Shown here in pieces: positions 14,490 to 22,867 of a stretch of DNA of 26,932 nucleotides. The DNA is taken from positions 1 through 26,932 of the forward strand of contig CAMLJR010000022.1 of NCBI GenBank assembly GCA_946480345.1. Reading direction: 5' to 3'. Each line of letters opens with the position of its first letter. Position 1 is the stretch's first letter. A program made the translations under genes and the position numbers. The DNA comes from an uncultured Spongiibacteraceae bacterium. GTDB taxonomy: Bacteria > Pseudomonadota > Gammaproteobacteria > Pseudomonadales > CAMLJR01. The notes under the pieces are model-generated. The model saw only the letters and a program-made list of their open reading frames with translations. It was not told the origin of the DNA and made no database searches.

Positions 14490-14518
14490 GGCGCCGATTC
14501 GAACCGGAGCCCATTTTT
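14490..14518 (+). terminator. Possible weak intrinsic terminator at the end of the EPS locus
   Basis: GGCGCC (14490-14495) and GGAGCC (14506-14511) can pair with one mismatch across a 10-base loop, followed after two bases by TTTTTCTT. It lies between the convergent ends of the phosphatase gene (14457) and corC (14540). The stem is imperfect, so the call is tentative. Confidence 0.35.
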
Positions 14519-14539
14519 CTTAATCTTCTTTCTTCGTAC

Positions 14540-15400
14540 TCAGCCGGTTTCATCCTGGTAGCGCAATGGCGTTACGCGCAATAAGTGAATTTGCCGGTTG
14601 TCTGCATTCATGACCTTGAATTGAAAATTCTGGATGGCGGTAATTTCGCCGCGTTGCGGCAGATGGCCTAATTTGCGCAATACTAATCCGCCGACCGTAT
14701 CGACTTCGTCGTCGTCGAGTTCTGTGTTGAATTGTTCGTTGAAATCCTCGATCGGCGTCAGTGCCTTCACGATGAAGTCCGCATCGGAGACGCGTCGAAT
14801 ATTAGTATCGTCTTCGACATCGTATTCGTCTTCGATGTCGCCGACGATTTCTTCCAGCACGTCCTCGATCGTCGCGAGGCCGGCAACGCCGCCGTACTCA
14901 TCGATAACGATGGCCATGTGATTGCGGTTTTCGCGAAACTCGCGCAGCAACACATTTAAGCGTTTGCTTTCCGGTACAAACACGGCGGGGCGCAGCAATG
15001 TTTTGATATCGAAGTTGACGCCGCTGGCATTAAGAATCTGCGGCAATAAATCCTTGGTCAGCAGAATGCCGAGTACCTGATCGACCGTCTCGCCGATCAC
15101 CGGATAGCGCGAGTGTTTGCTGCCAATGATTACCGGCAGAATTTTCTCCAACGGTGCATCGGCTTTAATTAATTCCATTTGCGCACGCGGCACCATGATT
15201 TCCCGCACTTGCATATCGCCGACGTGAAGCGCGCCTTCCATAATTCGCAGCGCATCGCGATCGATGATTTCGTTGCGCTCTGCTTCGGCGAGAATATCGT
15301 GCAAATCGTCGCGACTTTTTGGTTCGCCGGAAAAAACATCGGCGATCTTTTCGAGCCAGGATTTCTCTTCCTGCTCCGGCCCCACTTTATCGTCAGACAT
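14540..15400 (-). CDS. corC: CorC/YbeX-type CBS-domain protein (HlyC/CorC family)
   Basis: A 286-residue cytoplasmic protein of the CorC/YbeX type. After a short charged N-terminus (WLEKIADVFSGEP) come two CBS domains, about residues 68-125 (MQVREIMVPRAQMELIKAD) and 135-190 (LLRPAVFVPESKRLNVLLR, VIDEYGGVAGLATIEDVLEE, IVGDIEDEYD). The C-terminal CorC_HlyC domain follows (about 205-285, DDDEVDTVGGLVLRKLGHLP). It has no membrane helices. The family is linked to magnesium/cobalt homeostasis, and YbeX has been connected with ribosome metabolism in E. coli. The start overlaps the 3' end of ybeY by eight bases, so the two are translated from one message. Position behind phoH and ybeY is the conserved gammaproteobacterial order. 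Symbol ybeX is equivalent. Confidence 0.93.
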   Translation of the reverse strand: MSDDKVGPEQEEKSWLEKIADVFSGEPKSRDDLHDILAEAERNEIIDRDALRIMEGALHVGDMQVREIMVPRAQMELIKADAPLEKILPVIIGSKHSRYPVIGETVDQVLGILLTKDLLPQILNASGVNFDIKTLLRPAVFVPESKRLNVLLREFRENRNHMAIVIDEYGGVAGLATIEDVLEEIVGDIEDEYDVEDDTNIRRVSDADFIVKALTPIEDFNEQFNTELDDDEVDTVGGLVLRKLGHLPQRGEITAIQNFQFKVMNADNRQIHLLRVTPLRYQDETG

Positions 15401-15863
15401 GATCGACAGAATCGCTTTCCAGGTAAGGGTTGGGATAATTCAGCGTGCGCAAAATATCAATTTCGAGCTGCTCCATCGCATCGGCTTCGTCGTCTTCGAT
15501 GTGATCGTAACCGAGCAAATGCAATGTGCCGTGCACGACCATATGTGCCCAGTGCGCCTCGGATGTTTTCTGTTGCGCGGCGGCTTCCTGTTCGACAATT
15601 TGCGCGCAAACCACAATGTCGCCCAGGTGCGGCAGATTTAATTCGGGCGGCAGATCCGCCGGAAACGACAGCACATTCGTCGCATAATCTTTACCGCGAT
15701 ATTCACGGTTCAAGTCGGAAATTTCCGCTTCGTCGACAATGCGCAATGCGATTTCGGCATCGCTGCGTCGCGTATCGAGGGCCGCGCGTACCCAACGTTC
15801 CAGCAGCGCATTGTCAGGTACAGCGCAATTGCTGACGTTATCGATATCGAGGCACAGATTCAT
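15393..15863 (-). CDS. ybeY: Endoribonuclease YbeY, 16S rRNA maturation factor
   Basis: A 156-residue single-domain metal-dependent endoribonuclease acting in 16S rRNA 3'-end maturation and 70S ribosome quality control. The zinc-binding signature HGTLHLLGYDH is complete (His111, His115, His121). It is preceded by the family motif YRGKDYATNVLSFP (55-68) and LGDIVVCAQIV. Length is normal. The start ATG overlaps the phoH stop as ATGA (15860-15863), and its end overlaps the corC start, indicating translational coupling. The gene order matches the conserved ybeZ-ybeY-ybeX block. Assignment is secure. Confidence 0.96.
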   Translation of the reverse strand: MNLCLDIDNVSNCAVPDNALLERWVRAALDTRRSDAEIALRIVDEAEISDLNREYRGKDYATNVLSFPADLPPELNLPHLGDIVVCAQIVEQEAAAQQKTSEAHWAHMVVHGTLHLLGYDHIEDDEADAMEQLEIDILRTLNYPNPYLESDSVDHV

Positions 15864-16918
15864 GATTTGTGTTTATTGGCGCGCGACGAGTCCACGGTAT
15901 TTTTGACGTCGGCTTTTTCAAGCGAGGCACTGTCGCTGTCGAAGCGCTCGTAGGCTTGCACGATCGCCTGCACCAGCGGATGACGCACGACATCGCGCGC
16001 CTGAAAATAGGTGAAGCTGATACCGGGCACGCCGTCGAGCACTTTGATGACGTGCGTCAGACCCGACGGTGTGCCGCGCGGTAAATCGATTTGGGTGGCG
16101 TCGCCGGTGATTACCGCAGTGGAGCCGAAACCGATCCGCGTTAAAAACATTTTCATCTGTTCGCGCGTGGTGTTCTGCGCTTCGTCGAGAATGATGAATG
16201 AATCGTTCAGCGTGCGTCCGCGCATATACGCCAGCGGCGCGATCTCGATGACATTGCGCTCGATCAGTTTGGTGACGTTTTCGACGCCGAGCATTTCGTA
16301 CAGCGCGTCGTAGAGCGGGCGTAAATAGGGGTCGATTTTTTGCGCGAGATCTCCGGGTAGAAATCCGAGCTTTTCGCCCGCTTCAACCGCGGGCCGTACC
16401 AATAACACACGGCTGACTTTATCGGTGAGCAGCGCTTCGACCGCGCATGCCACTGCAAGATAGGTTTTGCCGGTGCCGGCCGGACCGATGCCGAAATTGA
16501 TGTCGTGCGTCTGTACTGAGCGCACGTAACCCTGCTGATTTTTGCCACGCGGTTTGACGGTTATTTTTTTTGCGCGAATCACCGGAATCGGCGCGACATT
16601 GGCGTCGTTGTCGGTGCCTTCGGCAATCTCGATACCGGCCTCGCGCAGATGCAGATGCACTTGCTCCGGCGCGACGGCTATGCCCTGTTGAATATCGTTC
16701 AATAAAGTAAGCAGCGCTTGACGTGCAGCAGCCGTGGCCGAGCTGTCGCCTTTAATCTGAAACAGTTGGCCGCGTGCATTGATGGTGACATGCAGGCTTC
16801 GCTCGATCAGTTGCAGGTTTTCATTAAAGGGCCCGCACAGTTGTGCCAGCTGGCGAGGATCGGCGGATTCGAGAGTCAGCTGAATCGCTTCAGCGGTGGA
16901 TGGGGTCGGGCTGTTCAA
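15860..16918 (-). CDS. ybeZ: PhoH family ATPase (YbeZ)
   Basis: A 352-residue cytoplasmic P-loop NTPase of the PhoH family, which works with YbeY in RNA metabolism. Walker A is GPAGTGKTYLA with Lys151; Walker B is FIILDEAQN with Asp245 and Glu246. VRPAVEAGEKLGFLPGD, YMRGRTLNDSF and TGDATQIDLPRG are family signatures. The N-terminal LTLESADPRQLAQLCGPFNENL and the following KH-like segment are also typical. The only start that keeps the normal N-terminus is a TTG at 16918; no strong Shine-Dalgarno is seen before it, so a different rare start slightly upstream is possible. It follows miaB after 118 bases, probably in the same transcription unit, and overlaps ybeY by four bases. Confidence 0.95.
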   Translation of the reverse strand: MNSPTPSTAEAIQLTLESADPRQLAQLCGPFNENLQLIERSLHVTINARGQLFQIKGDSSATAAARQALLTLLNDIQQGIAVAPEQVHLHLREAGIEIAEGTDNDANVAPIPVIRAKKITVKPRGKNQQGYVRSVQTHDINFGIGPAGTGKTYLAVACAVEALLTDKVSRVLLVRPAVEAGEKLGFLPGDLAQKIDPYLRPLYDALYEMLGVENVTKLIERNVIEIAPLAYMRGRTLNDSFIILDEAQNTTREQMKMFLTRIGFGSTAVITGDATQIDLPRGTPSGLTHVIKVLDGVPGISFTYFQARDVVRHPLVQAIVQAYERFDSDSASLEKADVKNTVDSSRANKHKS

Positions 16919-17036
16919 TGCGGCAGTTGATCCGTGAAGGGGGTGGTCAGGATATACCCGTCGCGAGCTTCCGAAAACCCCGCTCGTTGGGCAGAGAAAT
17001 GACGGCCGACCTCGGTATCAGCGCGAACCGTCGTCG

Positions 17037-18431
17037 CTATTCGTTCGCGATGATGAGGTCGCCGCGCAGGCTGTTCGGCAGCGCCTCGCGGATGACGACA
17101 GTAACGAACTCGCCGATCAGCGCCTGGTTCGCCGAGCGGAAATTGACGACACGATTGTTTTCGGTACGCCCACTGAGTTCGCCCGGATCTTTTCGCGAAG
17201 GCCGACTGACCAGAATGCGCTGCTCGGTGCCGATCATCGCGGTGCTGATGCGTTGCGTGTTTTGGATGATGCGCGCCTGCAGAATCGCCAGCCATTGCTT
17301 CTTCGTATCGGCGGATACGGTGTCCTCAAGCTGGGCGGCCGGGGTGCCGGGACGGGCGCTGAAGATAAAGCTGAACGAGTTGTCGAAGCCGACTGTATTG
17401 ATCAGCGCCATCGTATCCCCGAAGTCCTGTTCGGTTTCACCGGGGAAGCCGACGATGAAATCCGACGACAGGCAGATATTCGGGCGATGACGACGCAACC
17501 GTTCGATGCGGTCGAGGTAATCGGCGGCGGTGTAACCGCGTTTCATGGCCGCCAGTATGCGATCCGAACCGCTCTGCACCGGCAGGTGCAGGTGATCGAC
17601 GAGTTGCGGCAGTTCGGCGTAGACCGCGATCAACGCATCGGAAAACTCGGCGGGGTGCGAAGTGGTGTAGCGGATGCGCTCGATGCCGGGCACCACCGCG
17701 ACATAGGTCAGCAGCTCGGCGAAATCGACAAGCTCGCCCAAATGATTGCGACCGCGATACGCGTTGACGTTCTGGCCGAGCAGATTCACTTCCTTGACGC
17801 CGCGCTCGGCGAGGCCGGCGATCTCGGCGATAACGTCGTCAAATGGACGGCTCACTTCCTCGCCGCGAGTAAACGGCACGACGCAGTAAGTGCAGTATTT
17901 CGAGCAGCCTTCCATGATCGATACAAACGCGCTTGGACCGTCGACCGATGGCTCCGGCAGTCGATCGAACTTCTCGATTTCCGGGAATGTGACATCGACC
18001 AGAATCGGGCCGCTCGGCTTGCGCGCATCGATCATCGCGGGTACGCGATGCAGCGTTTGCGGGCCGAAAATCAGATCGACGTATGGCGCGCGTTTGCCGA
18101 TGGCCGCACCTTCCTGGCTTGCCACGCAGCCTCCGACACCGATGATCAGGTCCGGATTGTTCTGCTTCAGCTGCCGCCAGCGGCCGAGCTGGTGGAACAC
18201 CTTTTCCTGCGCTTTCTCGCGGATCGAACAGGTGTTGAGCAGTAGCACATCCGCTTCTTCCGGATTGTCAGTCCTCACCAACCCGTGCGATACGCCGAGC
18301 AGATCGCGAATCCGCGCCGAGTCGTATTCGTTCATCTGACAGCCGTGCGTTTCGATGAACAGCTTTTTCGGTGCTGATTCATTCGGCGCGCTAGCGGAAA
18401 GACTGTCGGATACGGTGGTGTGCTCGGCCAT
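17037..18431 (-). CDS. miaB: tRNA-2-methylthio-N6-dimethylallyladenosine synthase MiaB
   Basis: A 464-residue radical-SAM methylthiotransferase that converts i6A37 to ms2i6A37 in tRNAs reading UNN codons. The N-terminal UPF0004 domain carries three cluster cysteines (Cys31 in [12 protein letters not shown], Cys68 in [12 protein letters not shown], Cys102 in [11 protein letters not shown]). The radical-SAM core has Cys176, Cys180 and Cys183 in [40 protein letters not shown] and [13 protein letters not shown] follow, and a TRAM domain closes the protein (about 395-460, [20 protein letters not shown]). Length is slightly above the E. coli form because of a 20-residue leader. The ATG at 18431 has only a weak ribosome binding site. 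It heads the miaB-phoH-ybeY-corC run. Confidence 0.97.
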   Translation of the reverse strand: MAEHTTVSDSLSASAPNESAPKKLFIETHGCQMNEYDSARIRDLLGVSHGLVRTDNPEEADVLLLNTCSIREKAQEKVFHQLGRWRQLKQNNPDLIIGVGGCVASQEGAAIGKRAPYVDLIFGPQTLHRVPAMIDARKPSGPILVDVTFPEIEKFDRLPEPSVDGPSAFVSIMEGCSKYCTYCVVPFTRGEEVSRPFDDVIAEIAGLAERGVKEVNLLGQNVNAYRGRNHLGELVDFAELLTYVAVVPGIERIRYTTSHPAEFSDALIAVYAELPQLVDHLHLPVQSGSDRILAAMKRGYTAADYLDRIERLRRHRPNICLSSDFIVGFPGETEQDFGDTMALINTVGFDNSFSFIFSARPGTPAAQLEDTVSADTKKQWLAILQARIIQNTQRISTAMIGTEQRILVSRPSRKDPGELSGRTENNRVVNFRSANQALIGEFVTVVIREALPNSLRGDLIIANE

Positions 18432-18472
18432 GATTGGTGCTGCTCAAATAGTCGCCAGTTTTGCGGGTGGGC

Positions 18473-18503
18473 ATTATACAGAGGCGGAAGGGCGGGGCGG
18501 CAA
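18473..18503 (-). promoter_or_regulatory. Candidate sigma-70 promoter of miaB
   Basis: On the - strand a perfect TATAAT (18478-18473) lies about 42 bases before the miaB start. TTGCCG (18503-18498) is upstream with a 19-base spacer, longer than ideal. The -10 match is good and the position sensible, while the -35 is weak. Confidence 0.45.
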
Positions 18504-18651
18504 TGTTTTGGGGTCTGCAAAAAGCAGTCTTTTGCCGGTCACGGTTATATCGCACGACGGTCATGCCGGTGTCATTGCGCTCAATTAGCTTGCGGCAGGA
18601 CGACTCTCGGGCAGAGGTGCGTCGTTTCCCAATTCCAACAAGGAGATACCC

Positions 18652-19926
<1,275 letters not shown>

Positions 19927-19945
19927 TCGTTGCCTGATCCGAGAC

Positions 19946-19969
19946 CCGGCGCGGCAGTGGCCGCGCCGG
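19946..19969 (+). terminator. GC-rich hairpin after the GDPD gene
   Basis: CCGGCGCGGC (19946-19955) and GCCGCGCCGG (19960-19969) form a perfect 10-bp stem with a 4-base loop, 20 bases after the GDPD stop. No T-run follows, so it may be an mRNA 3'-end stabiliser or a terminator that needs help from Rho. Confidence 0.55.
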
Positions 19970-20016
19970 AGTCACTGCGAGCTGCGGGAATTCCGGATGG
20001 GGGTGCGCGGGCCTTG

Positions 20017-20025
20017 TGCTATGAT
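20017..20025 (+). promoter_or_regulatory. Candidate extended -10 promoter of the DUF1820 gene
   Basis: TGCTATGAT is an extended -10 element (TG-N-TATGAT) 42 bases before the ATG at 20067. No good -35 hexamer is present at the usual distance, which is normal for extended -10 promoters. Transcription would start near 20032. Confidence 0.45.
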
Positions 20026-20066
20026 GGCCGCCCTCGCAACAGGCAGTCCGCAGGTTATTCCCGGCA

Positions 20067-20402
20067 ATGGCAACTATCCCGATCTACAAAGTTATCTTCC
20101 ACAATCAGAATCAGGTCTATGAAGTTTACGCGCGCGAGATTTATCAGAGCGAAATGTACGGCTTCATCGAAGTGGAAGAGTTTGTGTTCGGCGAGCGCTC
20201 GCAAATGCTGGTCGACCCCGCCGAGGAGAAGCTGAAGAATGAGTTCGCTGGCGTGAAACGCTCGTATATTCCTCTGCATTCGATCATTCGGATCGATGAA
20301 GTCGAGAAGGAAGGCGTTGGCAAAGTGACCGAAACCAAAAGCGAAGGCAAGATTGCCAATTTTCCGATCATGACGCCGCGCCCGGTGCGCGACGGCGACT
20401 GA
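20067..20402 (+). CDS. DUF1820 family protein
   Basis: A 111-residue soluble protein matching the DUF1820 family of gammaproteobacteria, whose function is unknown. The characteristic start IPIYKVIFHNQNQVYEVYAR is followed by IYQSEMYGFIEVEEFVFGE, and then by VDPAEEKLKNEFAGVKRSYIP and IIRIDEVEKEGVGKV. The whole length is covered by the family and there are no membrane segments or signal peptide. The ATG at 20067 lacks a strong Shine-Dalgarno. It is a single-gene unit with its own likely promoter and a strong terminator. A beta-rich fold with a role in RNA or phosphate-linked metabolism has not been shown, so no function is assigned. Confidence 0.9.
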   Translation: MATIPIYKVIFHNQNQVYEVYAREIYQSEMYGFIEVEEFVFGERSQMLVDPAEEKLKNEFAGVKRSYIPLHSIIRIDEVEKEGVGKVTETKSEGKIANFPIMTPRPVRDGD

Positions 20403-20415
20403 TCCACCGCGATTT

Positions 20416-20441
20416 AAAAGCCGACAAATGTCGGCTTTTTT
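20416..20441 (+). terminator. Bidirectional intrinsic terminator between DUF1820 and RES genes
   Basis: AAAAGCCGAC (20416-20425), loop AAAT, and GTCGGCTTTTTT (20430-20441) form a 10-bp stem with T-runs on the + strand and an A-run that gives a U-run on the - strand. It lies between two convergent genes and can serve both. Confidence 0.9.
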
Positions 20442-20453
20442 CATTTATACGGT

Positions 20454-21101
20454 TTAGATTTTTTCGTATTCGCTCAGTCTGGCAAACTCGATGAAGTTCG
20501 TCCCATTCCAGTGCACGCTGTAATGCGCTGCTTGCATCACCGCGCTGGTGGCGGGGGGGCGAAACAACGCTGCGGCCAGATTGCCCTCCCTGCGTACCGA
20601 TCGATAGAGCACACCGAATTCGCGCTGCTGCCAAAGGGTGAAAGCGATTCCCTGCGAATGACGGTAGTCGCTTGAATGATGCGCGGCAGCATCGGTTCGT
20701 AGGTCTACGAGCTCCTTGGCAAACTTGCCGCTGTACGTGCGCACCGTCGCGCTGGCCTCTTCCGTGAAACCAAAATCGCGCCACGTTTTTGCGGCGTGGT
20801 AGCTCCATTCGGCGATCGCGGTATGCGGAGAATCGGCGCAGTAATAGGCGCCGAAATGCAGCGTATTAAAGCGGCCCATCGTCACATAGCAGAACGATGC
20901 CATCACCGCCCCCCAGCCATGGCCAAACCGGGCATCCTCCGGCGCGACGAATTCGCGCCAGCGATGGATGCGATCGGATGTAGCGCTTTCGAGTTCGGCC
21001 AGCAGCGCCTGATCGGCATCGCCGACGCTATCGAACAAGTTTGTGGGCGGGAAGCGCGAATGAATCGCGCGGTAATGCTTCCATTCCGGCAATAGCTTCA
21101 T
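20454..21101 (-). CDS. RES-domain NAD+-degrading toxin of a RES/Xre toxin-antitoxin pair
   Basis: A 215-residue RES-domain protein. Characterised members (MbcT, Res) deplete NAD+ by phosphorolysis or hydrolysis and stop growth. The domain-defining residues are visible: Arg77 in TMGRFNTLHFGAYYCAD, Glu98 in SPHTAIAEWSYH, and Ser168 in FGVLYRSVRREGNLAAALF. SQGIAFTLWQQ (149-159) also matches the family. An N-terminal region of about 50 residues precedes the domain, as is common. The ATG overlaps the antitoxin stop as ATGA (21098-21101), so the two are translationally coupled with the antitoxin made first. It converges on DUF1820 with a shared terminator. Motifs are intact, so it is likely active. 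Confidence 0.92.
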   Translation of the reverse strand: MKLLPEWKHYRAIHSRFPPTNLFDSVGDADQALLAELESATSDRIHRWREFVAPEDARFGHGWGAVMASFCYVTMGRFNTLHFGAYYCADSPHTAIAEWSYHAAKTWRDFGFTEEASATVRTYSGKFAKELVDLRTDAAAHHSSDYRHSQGIAFTLWQQREFGVLYRSVRREGNLAAALFRPPATSAVMQAAHYSVHWNGTNFIEFARLSEYEKI

Positions 21102-21541
21102 GCCGAGCCCCGCGCGGCATCGAGATAACGCCGCACGGCATATAGCGCGTCGATCGTGCCGATTTCGATAATGTATTGTTTCGGCGATTGACCATTGAAA
21201 GGCATCGCCGCGTTTGGCGTATTGAACCAGCGCTTGCCGATATCGGGCCGATTCGCTGGCGCAATAATTTTGAGCCCTTTGTAGATACCGAGCAGCAGAC
21301 TGAGCCGTTCCATGGTGTCGCGCGAAAGCTCGACCTCTTCGCTGGCGAGCGCTCGGCTTTTCCAGCTATGCAGTGTGCGCACCTTCACCCCGCCCAGCAG
21401 CTCGGCCTGCTCGTCAACGCTGAGGTTCCATTCGTCCGCACTGCGCATTGTTTCGAGCCAGCGTAACGCTGCGCCGGCCACGGCCGGTGAAAAAGCGCTT
21501 TTTACGGAAAGGTAGGTGGCAGCGGTCTCGGCGACTTTCAT
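21098..21541 (-). CDS. Xre/MbcA/ParS-type antitoxin (DUF2384)
   Basis: A 147-residue antitoxin for the adjacent RES toxin. The N-terminal two thirds resemble an Xre-like helix-turn-helix (about residues 45-85, QAELLGGVKVRTLHSWKSRA) as found in MbcA/ParS/Xre antitoxins. The C-terminal toxin-binding domain (about 95-147) has RWFNTPNAAMPFNGQSPKQY and IGTIDALYAVRRYLDA. In this family the C-terminal segment reaches into the toxin active site, and the HTH autorepresses the operon. Antitoxin-first order and the 4-base overlap are standard. The upstream region (21542-21650) contains palindromic elements fitting an operator. Confidence 0.92.
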   Translation of the reverse strand: MKVAETAATYLSVKSAFSPAVAGAALRWLETMRSADEWNLSVDEQAELLGGVKVRTLHSWKSRALASEEVELSRDTMERLSLLLGIYKGLKIIAPANRPDIGKRWFNTPNAAMPFNGQSPKQYIIEIGTIDALYAVRRYLDAARGSA

Positions 21542-21550
21542 AGCGGCATC

Positions 21551-21575
21551 TGCATTCGTTGAACAGTTGAATGCA
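21551..21575 (-). promoter_or_regulatory. Inverted repeat TGCATTC/GAATGCA just before the antitoxin start
   Basis: TGCATTC (21551-21557) and GAATGCA (21569-21575) form a 7-bp inverted repeat ten bases before the antitoxin ATG. On the - strand the DNA between them also holds a direct repeat TTCAAC-TG-TTCAAC. It could be an additional operator or a leader hairpin. Confidence 0.4.
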
Positions 21576-21593
21576 GTTTATCCGCAGAAAGTA

Positions 21594-21644
21594 TTATCGG
21601 CAATATTGCCTGCATTTAATTTATCAGGGAATAATTGCCGATAA
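21594..21644 (-). promoter_or_regulatory. Palindromic operator-like region of the RES/Xre operon
   Basis: TTATCGGCAAT (21594-21604) and ATTGCCGATAA (21634-21644) are perfect 11-base inverted repeats 29 bases apart. The first overlaps a perfect 12-base palindrome, GGCAATATTGCC (21599-21610). Three copies of the ATTGCC half-site are therefore present 53 to 103 bases before the antitoxin start, where the promoter should lie. Autoregulation by the Xre antitoxin is the natural reading. Confidence 0.6.
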
Positions 21645-21653
21645 CGATTGTGT

Positions 21654-22751
21654 TTACTTGCCCAAGTCGTAAATCAACAATCCTTGACCTTCTCCTTCGG
21701 TCGGACCGTCGATCGACATCTGGAAAACGAAACGCTTACCGTCGGGCGCCACTACGGGATTCGACGCGTAAAACGGATGCTCGTTACCCCGATAGCGATT
21801 GAAGTGCGTCAGGCGTTCCCAGCGTCCGTTGTCGAGCCAGAGCCGCCAGATATCGAGCGCGCCGGGCTCCAAGATGGTTTCGAGATTGCGCTCGACCAAT
21901 ATCCATTTGCCGTCCGGTGCGATGCTCTCGGCTTCTTCGTAAACGGGGCTGTTGGAGTAATTACGCAGTGCGCGGGTTTTAAGGTTGTAGCCGAATACAT
22001 CCATCGGCCCGCCGTAACCCGTCAGCATCAGCTCCTCATCATTAGCGCCGCGGAAATCCTGCACTTCGAGTGCGCCCTCATAAGGAAGCTTCGACCGATC
22101 CAGTACCTTTTCTACGTTATGCAAATAGGCTCGGCCCTGCGCGTTATAGGCGATGTCACCGGTCCACATTTCGCTGTAGAAATCCTTGCGTGGCGTCGAA
22201 TCGAAACGTAGATCGGAGCGAGTCCATGCCGCCCGCAATGTTTTACGCGAGACAGCGAGCCCTTCCCAGCACGGAGTGCCCAGTGCCTGCGGCGGTGCGT
22301 TAAACGGTGCGCGATACACCCACATCACACCTTCGAAACGCCCGGCGCCAGCCTTGCTCGGCGGTACTTCACGGCTGGGGCCGCACAGCAGTAAATCGCC
22401 ATTGACGAGGAAGTGTGCGCGCGTGAAGCCGAAATTGGGAATCGTGGCGCTGAGGTTCCGGCTGGTTTTTTTATCCAGATCGTACAAGTGAACTTGACCG
22501 AGCGGCTTATCGAGATACACGAGTTGTTTCTGATCGGGCGACCAGTCCGGCCGCATGCCGGAGCGCGAGATCAGTTGAATATTCGATGGCAATTTGTCGA
22601 GCGGGGAGCCCGCCAGCGTTCCGCGCTCGGTATCCGGGCGTGGCAACGGCAGTGCATCGTCAGCATGAGCGACATGCAATGTGCTCAATGCGAGACTGGC
22701 CGAAAGGATGAGCGTTCGAAATGATGAGCGCGCGTGAGGGTGAACGTGCAT
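21654..22751 (-). CDS. Exported PD40 (WD40-like) beta-propeller protein of unknown function
   Basis: A 365-residue exported protein resembling the TolB-type PD40 propellers. A signal peptide (about residues 1-31, ending VAHA-DD) is followed by propeller blades recognisable by the motif GMRPDWSPDQKQLVYLDK with HLYDLDKKT, and by AESIAPDGKWILVERN and NPVVAPDGKRFVFQMS near the C-terminus. No catalytic domain is seen, so it may bind peptides, glycans or a partner in the periplasm. The frame stays open to 22871, but that would place the start upstream of the intrinsic terminator. The ATG at 22751, with GGAG nine bases before it and an ideal signal peptide after it, is the true start. The role is unknown; TolB-family resemblance does not imply TolB function. 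Confidence 0.8.
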   Translation of the reverse strand: MHVHPHARSSFRTLILSASLALSTLHVAHADDALPLPRPDTERGTLAGSPLDKLPSNIQLISRSGMRPDWSPDQKQLVYLDKPLGQVHLYDLDKKTSRNLSATIPNFGFTRAHFLVNGDLLLCGPSREVPPSKAGAGRFEGVMWVYRAPFNAPPQALGTPCWEGLAVSRKTLRAAWTRSDLRFDSTPRKDFYSEMWTGDIAYNAQGRAYLHNVEKVLDRSKLPYEGALEVQDFRGANDEELMLTGYGGPMDVFGYNLKTRALRNYSNSPVYEEAESIAPDGKWILVERNLETILEPGALDIWRLWLDNGRWERLTHFNRYRGNEHPFYASNPVVAPDGKRFVFQMSIDGPTEGEGQGLLIYDLGK

Positions 22752-22827
22752 ATAAGCTGTCTCCGTCGTTATCGATTTGTTATCCGAGCGGGGCAGCTTA
22801 ACGGCTTTGAAGGCTACAAAAACACGT

Positions 22828-22855
22828 AAAAAAAGCCGGCTTAGCCGGCTTTTTT
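22828..22855 (-). terminator. Intrinsic terminator of the aminotransferase gene
   Basis: A run of seven A, GCCGGC, loop TTA, GCCGGC and six T form a symmetrical stem-loop. It lies 12 bases past the stop of the aminotransferase on the - strand. It separates that gene from the PD40 protein gene downstream. Confidence 0.9.
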
Positions 22856-22867
22856 GTTCAGACGACA

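Noticed and set aside
14496..14505. GATTCGAACC, resembling the T-loop of a tRNA in reverse orientation
   Set aside because: The flanks do not form a T-stem on either strand, and no acceptor stem, anticodon arm or CCA end can be placed. Not a tRNA nor a convincing attachment site.
16919..17036. Gap between miaB and phoH examined for a terminator, promoter or small gene
   Set aside because: No hairpin with a U-run, no convincing -35/-10 pair and no small gene with a ribosome binding site was found, so the two genes are probably co-transcribed.
17253..18245. Long + strand open frame of 330 codons opposite miaB
   Set aside because: It is antisense to a clear miaB gene, has no recognisable family motifs, and reflects codon bias of the opposite strand.
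22753..22800. Inverted repeat TAAGCTG / CAGCTTA before the PD40 gene
   Set aside because: Arms are only 7 bases with 34 bases between them and no related sites nearby; too weak to call an operator.
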